DNA from: B21-G16 sp003644825 [NCBI: Candidatus Zhuqueibacterota bacterium]
GTDB lineage: Bacteria; SM23-31; B21-G16
Assembly (NCBI GenBank): GCA_003644825.1
Contig: QNDJ01000095.1
Location: 1-6,617, forward strand
Reading direction: 5' to 3'
DNA: 6,617 nt
Shown here: one piece after another, positions 1-4,468 of the stretch
Position numbering within the stretch: the first letter of the stretch is position 1
Layout: every line of letters begins with the position of its first letter
The notes under the pieces: model-generated
What the model was told of the DNA's origin: nothing
Databases searched by the model: none
The model's input: only the letters and a program-made list of their open reading frames with translations
Translations under genes and position numbers: made by a program

Positions 1-5
1 ATAAT

Positions 6-43
6 CTTTGTGAGCTTTGCGTATTCTTTGCGACCTTTGCGGT
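6..43. repeat. CTTTGCG-type short repeat array
   Basis: The pentamer CTTTG occurs four times (6-10, 15-19, 26-30, 35-39), spaced 9, 11 and 9 bp apart, and three of the copies continue as CTTTGCG. The array ends in GGTTAAAA. Read on the other strand it is TTTTAACC followed by repeated CGCAAAG. From memory, this kind of CGCAAAG array is a common intergenic repeat in many environmental bacterial genomes. Its function is not known to me. The array may extend left beyond the window. Confidence 0.6.
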
Positions 44-68
44 TAAAATAGAAATATTGTTTTACAAT

Positions 69-171
69 AACAGGTAAGATGTTACTTAAGAGCTCTGTAT
101 GAGCAGAATGGAAAAGTATCATTATATTTAATATCTCTTTCAATAAGACAGAATTTTCAGCATCACCTGTT
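69..171 (+). other. Possible structured RNA element closed by a long stem
   Basis: AACAGGT (69-75), a two-base bulge AA, and GATG (78-81) are complementary to the continuous string CATCACCTGTT (161-171). Together they give 11 Watson-Crick pairs, and a G-T and an A-T pair could extend the stem inward. The closing stem is followed by a T run (to 175), as in an intrinsic terminator or the end of a small RNA. Inside, only a weak GCTC/GAGC hairpin (92-104) is obvious. It does not match any RNA family I recognise, and a chance match in AT-rich DNA cannot be excluded. Confidence 0.2.
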
Positions 172-291
172 TTTTAATGACTTTTCTCTGTAGCTCATTT
201 TAATTTTTTTATCTTAATCCTTAAATATTCCACCCTTATTGTTGGGTTTGAAAGGAAGAACTAATTTTACAAATTATACTGATTTCATAAT

Positions 292-314
292 GCACCAGAA
301 TCAAATTCTTGTGC
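292..314. repeat. Imperfect hairpin, CCAGAAT type
   Basis: GCACCAGAAT (292-301) and ATTCTTGTGC (305-314) form a 10-bp inverted repeat with one mismatch around the loop CAA. The arms share CCAGAAT and ATTCT with the perfect hairpin at 422-448, so the two may be diverged members of one palindromic family. No T run follows, so it does not look like a terminator. Confidence 0.45.
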
Positions 315-389
315 TGGAACAATCCATTGGTAAGTCATTAAAATGACCATTTTAAAGGATCGTAATTCTATTGTTAATATCCCCAAAAC

Positions 390-417
390 AGTCTCTTCAG
401 AGACTTCCAGATTTTTT
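390..417 (+). other. Small hairpin with downstream T run, weak terminator candidate
   Basis: AGTCTC (390-395) pairs with GAGACT (400-405) around TTCA. A run of six T (412-417) follows, but only after a six-base gap, which is poor for an intrinsic terminator. On the opposite strand the hairpin is followed by GTTTT. No gene that would need terminating is seen on either side, so the role is unclear. Confidence 0.2.
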
Positions 418-421
418 AATC

Positions 422-461
422 CACTACCAGAATTCGATTCTGGTAGTGCTATTCTGGTAGT
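422..461. repeat. Perfect 12-bp hairpin with a duplicated 3' arm
   Basis: CACTACCAGAAT (422-433) and ATTCTGGTAGTG (437-448) are exact reverse complements separated by only TCG. Eleven bases of the 3' arm, ATTCTGGTAGT, recur at 451-461. The left arm could therefore pair with either right arm. No T run follows on either strand, so it does not look like a terminator. It is related in sequence to the hairpin at 292-314. Confidence 0.75.
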
Positions 462-470
462 AAAGAAACA

Positions 471-490
471 ACGAATTACATGGATTACTC
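471..490. repeat. ACGAATTACAT dispersed repeat, copy 1
   Basis: ACGAATTACATGGATTACTC matches 1074-1093 at 18 of 20 positions. The style (ACGAATTACA, GGATTA, then CTGTGTT further on) resembles the degenerate 'acggattacacgaatta' repeats common between genes in environmental bacterial genomes. That comparison is from memory. Confidence 0.5.
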
Positions 491-575
491 TAATTAATAT
501 CTGTGTTCTTCCTGATTGTATGGTTACGTTTTATAAGTCAGATTTGTGGAACAGGTACCTGCTCTATTCTTAATT

Positions 576-660
576 ATTGAAAAGATTGCTTCGCTCATAA
601 AAGCTCGCAATGACAGGAGCAGTTTTAACCAAGAGCTTCGTAGACGTGATATGTTTGTAG
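576..660. repeat. Dispersed palindromic element, copy 1
   Basis: The element begins ATTGAAAAGATTGCTTC and contains an ATTGC (585-589) / GCAAT (607-611) inverted pair followed by GACA. A second conserved block, 624-654, starts TTTAACCAAGA and ends GATATGT, and matches copy 2 (848-878) at 25 of 31 positions. On the minus strand the core reads TGTCATTGCGAGC...GAAGCAATC, a type of palindromic repeat I know as widespread between genes in many bacteria. There is no coding potential. It is probably a non-autonomous mobile or REP-like element. Confidence 0.7.
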
Positions 661-706
661 AATAATAGACAAAAAATATAGAGCTCCAATAATAGCAATA
701 TGTATC

Positions 707-730
707 AGGTCAGGCAGGGATACCTGACCT
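707..730. repeat. AGGTCAGG/CCTGACCT inverted repeat
   Basis: AGGTCAGG (707-714) and CCTGACCT (723-730) are perfect reverse complements around the 8-base spacer CAGGGATA. On the minus strand the element begins GTAGGTCAGG and contains TGCCTGACCT, a form I recall as another common dispersed intergenic hairpin. It sits between the two copies of the longer palindromic element. No T run follows on either strand. Confidence 0.65.
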
Positions 731-797
731 ACAATCTTTTACATGTTTTATCAATAGATTGATTACTAGTTCTATTTATCTTATGATACTTCCTGTT

Positions 798-882
798 ATT
801 GAAGAGATTGCTTCTCCCCGTACGGGGCTCGCAATGACAATTTAAGATTTAACCAAGAACTACATTGAAGCGATATGTAGTT
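798..882. repeat. Dispersed palindromic element, copy 2
   Basis: This is the better preserved copy. It starts ATTGAAGAGATTGCTTC, carries the perfect 12-bp palindrome CCCCGTACGGGG (816-827) nested inside an ATTGC (807-811) / GCAAT (831-835) pair, and continues with GACA. The downstream conserved block (848-878) contributes to a second hairpin: AACTACAT (858-865) pairs perfectly with ATGTAGTT (875-882) around a 9-base loop. Copy 1 lies 222 bp upstream in the same orientation. It lacks the CCCC/GGGG stem and the second hairpin, so the copies have drifted or belong to different subfamilies. Confidence 0.7.
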
Positions 883-1073
883 TTAAAAGCTAAGGCAAGA
901 ATGACAGAGTTACGAATGTATTTCATTAGTTTTAATTAATAACTTGTAACTCCTAACATCCAATTAAATCAAAAGTTTATTATGTTGCTCCTAATGGAAC
1001 TCAATTGTTGTTTATATTTTTTATGCAGCAAACATTATATCTATTACAGGTATTCATAGAAATAATATACTTC

Positions 1074-1110
1074 ACGAATTACATAGATTATTCAAATGAC
1101 CACATTAAAG
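1074..1110. repeat. ACGAATTACAT dispersed repeat, copy 2, with AATGACCA segment
   Basis: ACGAATTACATAGATTATTC (1074-1093) matches 471-490 at 18 of 20 positions. Directly after it, AATGACCACATTAAAG (1095-1110) matches 342-357 at 14 of 16 positions. The two segments are adjacent here but about 113 bp apart, and in reverse order, in the left part of the region, which suggests rearranged repeat debris. Confidence 0.45.
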
Positions 1111-1299
1111 AAAATCCTTCTGGAAAAATACATCCGTAACAAATAAGAGAAACTGTAAAGTCCAAAAAGAGGGCATAATGTTATCAACAGTAAAACAATC
1201 CTTAACACCCTGCCTGTCTATTGGCTAAATTTCATAATAGGGTAGCTCACATTTAGTTTTATTCCAACATAATATGTTCATACTTTAAATAAAAATAAC

Positions 1300-1328
1300 T
1301 TGCTTATTTTTGTTTATCTTATTAAAAT
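1300..1328 (+). promoter_or_regulatory. Possible sigma70-type promoter of the GH172-like gene
   Basis: TTGCTT (1300-1305) is followed after 17 bp by TAAAAT (1323-1328), matching the -35 and -10 consensus at four and five positions. Transcription would start near 1335, giving a short leader of about 15 bases that still contains the GGAGG ribosome binding site (1341-1345). In such AT-rich DNA promoter-like strings are frequent, so this remains a proposal. Confidence 0.35.
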
Positions 1329-1349
1329 TGAAACAAATCTGGAGGAAAA

Positions 1350-2378
1350 ATGAAAATAGACAACATATTTAAAGCACTTACCGAATACAAGAATTTCAGA
1401 GCAAAGCGGATATCCAGCTGGGATAGAACCGGTGGAAACGATGATTACATTAAAATTAGACCCTATGAAACAGTAAATCTCGCAAAGATTGAAGGACCCG
1501 GATGTATCAGTCATATATGGTTCACGATAAAAAGTTCAGACAGATATTATCTAAGAAAGTTGATATTACGAATGTTCTGGGATGGAGAAAAATACCCCAG
1601 TGTTGAAACACCAGTAGGAGACTTCTTCGGGGTAGGCCATGCCAAAACCAGTGCATTTTGTTCCTTCCCTTTAAATATGACATCTGGAACAGGTGAAGAC
1701 GGCGGATTAACTGCTATGAACTGTTACTTCAATATGCCTTACTCTGACTCCGCCATTATAGAGGTTATAAATGATTCTGATACTCCTGTAGATTCATTTT
1801 ACTATTACATAGATTACGAGATTCATAATGAAATTGGGAATAAACCTCGATTCCATGCACTCTGGAGACGAGAAAACCCCTGCAAAGGATGGACAGGAAA
1901 AAGCTCTGAGCAGACAAACTTAACAGGAAAAAATAATTATGTTATTCTTGAAGCTACCGGTAAAGGGCACTATGTGGGATGTGTTTTAAATATCCACAAC
2001 CGCTCTACTGGATGGTGGGGAGAAGGAGATGATATGATTTTTGTTGATGGGGAAAAATGGCCTCCCTCTCTTCATGGAACCGGAACAGAAGATTACTTCT
2101 GTAATGCCTGGGGAATGCAGGATGAAAGGTATCTCTTCAGCGGTGCTTCTCTTTTCAATAAAAAACACCGTAACTGGGAAGGAAAATGGTCGATTTACAG
2201 GTTTCACATCCTTGACCCGATACCATTTGAAAAATCAATAAAAGTTACCATTGAACACGGACACGCAAATAACAGAAACGATGACTATTCCTCTGTTGCA
2301 TACTGGTATCAATCAGAACCTCATAAAAAGTTCCCGGAATTACTACCGGTAGAATTAAGGTTACCAGAACCCGATTGA
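1350..2378 (+). CDS. DUF2961 / GH172-family carbohydrate-active protein
   Basis: The 342-residue product resembles the DUF2961 family. Some members define glycoside hydrolase family 172, with reported activity on fructofuranosides or arabinofuranosides. Family-like blocks are SSWDRTGGNDDY (22-33), ETPVGDFFGVGH (86-97), WWGEGDDMIFVDGE (222-235), the signature GTGTEDYF (243-250), YRFHILDPIPFEKSIKVTIEHG (283-304, spelled YRFHILDPI then PFEKSIKVTIEHG) and DDYSSVAYWYQ (311-321). Glu247 in GTGTEDYF is a candidate catalytic acid. I cannot place the second catalytic Glu with certainty. The length is near the size of a single DUF2961 domain, and there is no signal peptide, so the protein is probably cytoplasmic and acts on imported or internal oligosaccharides. 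The ATG start is set by GGAGG four bases upstream. No transporter or other sugar gene lies beside it, so the substrate is unknown. Family placement is firm; enzymatic activity is inferred. Confidence 0.88.
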   Translation: MKIDNIFKALTEYKNFRAKRISSWDRTGGNDDYIKIRPYETVNLAKIEGPGCISHIWFTIKSSDRYYLRKLILRMFWDGEKYPSVETPVGDFFGVGHAKTSAFCSFPLNMTSGTGEDGGLTAMNCYFNMPYSDSAIIEVINDSDTPVDSFYYYIDYEIHNEIGNKPRFHALWRRENPCKGWTGKSSEQTNLTGKNNYVILEATGKGHYVGCVLNIHNRSTGWWGEGDDMIFVDGEKWPPSLHGTGTEDYFCNAWGMQDERYLFSGASLFNKKHRNWEGKWSIYRFHILDPIPFEKSIKVTIEHGHANNRNDDYSSVAYWYQSEPHKKFPELLPVELRLPEPD

Positions 2379-2418
2379 ATCAATGAAAAAATAAAAAAAG
2401 TAAATGAATTTATGAACT

Positions 2419-2424
2419 TATAAT
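2419..2424 (+). promoter_or_regulatory. Isolated TATAAT box upstream of trmO
   Basis: A perfect -10 hexamer TATAAT lies 45 bp before the preferred trmO start, in the 90-bp gap after the GH172-like gene. No recognisable -35 or extended -10 element accompanies it. It could start an independent trmO transcript, or be chance in AT-rich DNA. Confidence 0.25.
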
Positions 2425-2458
2425 AATTAATATGTAGTGTATAAAAAACAAATTTAAT

Positions 2459-2463
2459 GGTGA
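2459..2463 (+). promoter_or_regulatory. Ribosome binding site that decides the trmO start
   Basis: GGTGA lies five bases before the ATG at 2469. The in-frame ATG at 2457 has only A/T-rich sequence and no purine-rich site before it. This favours starting at 2469, which also places the conserved YPVGKI strand close to the N-terminus as is usual for the family. Confidence 0.45.
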
Positions 2464-2468
2464 ACAGT

Positions 2469-2879
2469 ATGAAACCTTATCTCAAAGTTTATCCTGTAGG
2501 TAAAATCAAAAGGACTGATGAAAACACTGTGATTGAAATCTTTGACGAGTATAAAGATGCTCTTCTTGGGCTGGATGAATTTTCCCATATAATTGTTATA
2601 TACTGGTTTCACAAAAATGATGTTCCTGAAAAAAGAAATCAACTTCAGGTCATTCCAAGGCACAATCCTGATAACCCTTTAACAGGTGTATTTGCCTGCC
2701 GTTCACCAGTCAGACCAAATCTTATTGGAATGTCAGTATGTAAAATTATTTCAATTAAAGAAAATATTATCAATATAGATAGTATCGATGCATTTGATGA
2801 TTCAATGGTTTTAGATTTAAAACCTTTTTTTCCTAATGATAAGATAAAAAATGTAAAAGTTCCTGAATGGGCAAAATAA
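2469..2879 (+). CDS. trmO: TrmO-type tRNA (N6-threonylcarbamoyladenosine37-N6)-methyltransferase
   Basis: The 136-residue product belongs to the TsaA/YaeB (UPF0066) family. Its E. coli member TrmO uses S-adenosylmethionine to methylate t6A at tRNA position 37, giving m6t6A. Visible blocks are YPVGKI (8-13), LDEFSHIIVIYWFHKN (35-50), FACRSPVRPNLIGMS (75-89), DAFDDSMVLDLKPFFP (107-122) and the terminal VPEWAK (131-136). It is a single-domain form without the C-terminal extension of the longer E. coli protein, closer in size to archaeal and other short members. Two usually conserved stretches differ: RPNPIG is RPNLIG, and the LDGTPVLD-like stretch is FDDSMVLD. These may change activity or only reflect divergence. 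An alternative ATG at 2457 would add four residues. It is cytoplasmic and probably co-transcribed with the glycosyltransferase 52 bp downstream. Family membership is confident; the exact reaction is inferred. Confidence 0.85.
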   Translation: MKPYLKVYPVGKIKRTDENTVIEIFDEYKDALLGLDEFSHIIVIYWFHKNDVPEKRNQLQVIPRHNPDNPLTGVFACRSPVRPNLIGMSVCKIISIKENIINIDSIDAFDDSMVLDLKPFFPNDKIKNVKVPEWAK

Positions 2880-2931
2880 ATTCCTCATCTTTAAATAAAT
2901 AGGATGATGGTGAAAAATTAATGGAGAAAAG

Positions 2932-4359
2932 ATGATGAAAAGCTTGTTCGAAATCTCAAAAAACGAATTAGAAAAACATCTAAGTAAAAATAAAAAGATT
3001 GATATAGCCATTATACATCTAACTTTTGAAGGAATTCAAACCTATGGTGGTGGTGTTTGTTCTGTAATAAGAGGGCATATTGAAGCTTTGAAGGTATTGA
3101 AAAATAAACTTAAAGTATATGGAATTGAAATAACCCCATATTTTTGTGAAATTGCCTATGCCGGAGACCATGAAAGAAGAGACATAGCTTATGAAAAATA
3201 TGCAAAAAGTATAATAGAAGAGATGGGGGGTGAAATAATTTATCTTACGAATTTTTCCAGAGGATACCTGCCTAAAGCTTCCTGGGGTGTGGGTGACCTC
3301 GGCGGAATAGAAAACTGGAAAACAGCAGGAGCTTCAGGGGCATCTGCTGCCCTTAATATCACAAAAAAACACCAGGCGGGTGTAATTTATTGTCATGATT
3401 CATTATATTCTTTTGCACCCATCTATATTGCACTTCAATCCGATGCTTATGATGCTGATGCTCTTTCGATATTAGTTCTTCATTCAACAGCGTTAACTCA
3501 CGAACTTCCCCTGCCCAATCCAGAACGTCTTATGGCAGAATCTGCAGCTATTCACTGGGCAAAAATATCCCCTAAAGTAAAATTAGGTTATATCAGTAAA
3601 TTTATAAGAAATCATATAATTAAAGATTATGGCGCTTCAATCAAAAATATGGTTCCAGTCGGCAATGGGATTAATCCTCAAAATGAAATCTTCAGACAGA
3701 GGTCACCTGAAGAAATCAAAATAAAACTTAAAGAGTATAATATTCCAGTTGATAGAGAACTATTTGTTACCTGGGGTAGAGCCGTCGAATATAAAAGATA
3801 TGACGTAAATCTTAAAGCTGCTGCAAGATTGAAAAATGAAATCCATCCGGTAGTTGTAATTACACCAAAATACCCTGAGCTTGAGACTCTTGCAAAAAAG
3901 CTTGGCATTAATGTTAGCTTTGTGTATAAATTTGACCCCGAACTTATTGCGTCTCTCTGCCAATGGGAAAAGAGTGTTGCGGTTGGTATTCTTTCAAAAT
4001 TTGAACCCTGTGGCTTAATTCCAATGGAAATGAGAATGTATTCCAGAAATACAGGAGCTCTACTTATTGTATCCGATACAGGGGGGCTCTTCGAACAGGT
4101 CAATGATGGTGTTGATGGTTTTGTTTCAAAACAGGACGATGATAAAGATGTTGCAAAGGTAATCAAAAGAATATTAAACCTTCCTGATGAAGAAAAAACT
4201 AAAATAAGAAAAAATGGATTCATTAAAGTATTAAAATATTATACCTGGACAAGTCAGATTCTCATCACTTTATCCTCTGTATTTTCTTCCTTGAGAAATA
4301 TTTTTAATAGAGTAAAAAAGGAAATAATTAATGATTTGCGTGATAGTTTTCTATTATAA
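2932..4359 (+). CDS. GT-B retaining glycosyltransferase, GT4/glycogen synthase-like
   Basis: The 475-residue product has the two-domain layout of GT-B glycosyltransferases. The N-terminal half has a Rossmann-like strand (DIAIIHLTFEG, 24-34), a glycine-rich acceptor-side loop YGGG (38-41) and a CHD motif (154-156). The linker strand VPVGNGIN (241-248) opens the donor-binding half, which holds WGRAVEYKRYD (281-291, R283 and K288 being the usual phosphate-contacting pair) and the EX7E motif EPCGLIPME (E358, E366) followed by SDTGGLFE (381-388). EPCGL and overall length recall glycogen/starch synthase (GT5), but the N-terminal KxGGL motif of those enzymes appears as TYGGG, so a GT4-like enzyme with another donor is equally possible. 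There is no signal peptide or clear membrane segment; the last 35 residues look amphipathic and could touch the membrane. The start is ATG 2932 (or 2935), with GGAG at 2923-2926. Donor and acceptor are unknown. Confidence 0.85.
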   Translation: MMKSLFEISKNELEKHLSKNKKIDIAIIHLTFEGIQTYGGGVCSVIRGHIEALKVLKNKLKVYGIEITPYFCEIAYAGDHERRDIAYEKYAKSIIEEMGGEIIYLTNFSRGYLPKASWGVGDLGGIENWKTAGASGASAALNITKKHQAGVIYCHDSLYSFAPIYIALQSDAYDADALSILVLHSTALTHELPLPNPERLMAESAAIHWAKISPKVKLGYISKFIRNHIIKDYGASIKNMVPVGNGINPQNEIFRQRSPEEIKIKLKEYNIPVDRELFVTWGRAVEYKRYDVNLKAAARLKNEIHPVVVITPKYPELETLAKKLGINVSFVYKFDPELIASLCQWEKSVAVGILSKFEPCGLIPMEMRMYSRNTGALLIVSDTGGLFEQVNDGVDGFVSKQDDDKDVAKVIKRILNLPDEEKTKIRKNGFIKVLKYYTWTSQILITLSSVFSSLRNIFNRVKKEIINDLRDSFLL

Positions 4360-4435
4360 TTGGAACTTTTTAATTTAATTGTGTAGTATATTTTATTCTG
4401 ATAAAAAGGATAATATTATAATATCAAAAGTTGCC

Positions 4436-4464
4436 TTGACATTTTTATGTAAGATAAGTAAATT
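4436..4464 (+). promoter_or_regulatory. Possible promoter giving a leaderless lipoprotein mRNA
   Basis: A perfect -35 box TTGACA (4436-4441) is followed after 17 bp by TAAATT (4459-4464), which keeps the key T, A and final T of a -10 box. Transcription would begin around 4470-4472, at the ATGATG start of the lipoprotein gene. No Shine-Dalgarno sequence stands before that start, which fits a leaderless transcript. Transcripts reading through from the upstream glycosyltransferase gene are also possible. Confidence 0.4.
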
Positions 4465-4468
4465 TGTG

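Larger units (their letters stand above)
1..1349. other. Repeat-rich region without a convincing gene
   Basis: This stretch has no ORF that looks like a real protein gene, while the rest of the window is tightly packed with genes on one strand. The longest ORF on the + strand (343-573, 76 codons) runs through a perfect hairpin and a dispersed repeat, has no ribosome binding site and resembles nothing I know. The region holds at least five kinds of short repeat or inverted repeat, annotated separately. I see no tRNA, rRNA, known riboswitch or transposase fragment in it. It is probably a long intergenic region where mobile or palindromic repeats have accumulated and decayed. A small RNA could still be hidden in it. 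Confidence 0.7.

Noticed and set aside
343-573. 76-codon ORF on the + strand in the left region
   Set aside because: It has no ribosome binding site, spans a perfect hairpin with a duplicated arm and an ACGAATTACAT repeat, and has no recognisable domain.
576-882. CRISPR array
   Set aside because: There are only two diverged copies of a long palindromic element, 222 bp apart, with no regular repeat-spacer pattern and no cas genes.
1097-1147. Tiny ORF MTTLKKILLEKYIRNK
   Set aside because: Its start lies in a dispersed repeat segment, there is no ribosome binding site, and 16 codons are expected by chance.
2879-2931. Terminator between trmO and the glycosyltransferase gene
   Set aside because: Only a weak TCATC/GATGA pairing exists, without a T run, so read-through is more likely.
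3678-4223. 181-codon ORF on the minus strand
   Set aside because: It lies wholly antisense to the well-supported glycosyltransferase and has a low-complexity, Ser/Phe/Leu-rich composition typical of an opposite-strand shadow.
4379-4468. 30-codon N-terminal extension of the lipoprotein from a TTG codon
   Set aside because: It would put the signal peptide and lipobox internal, and no ribosome binding site precedes the TTG.
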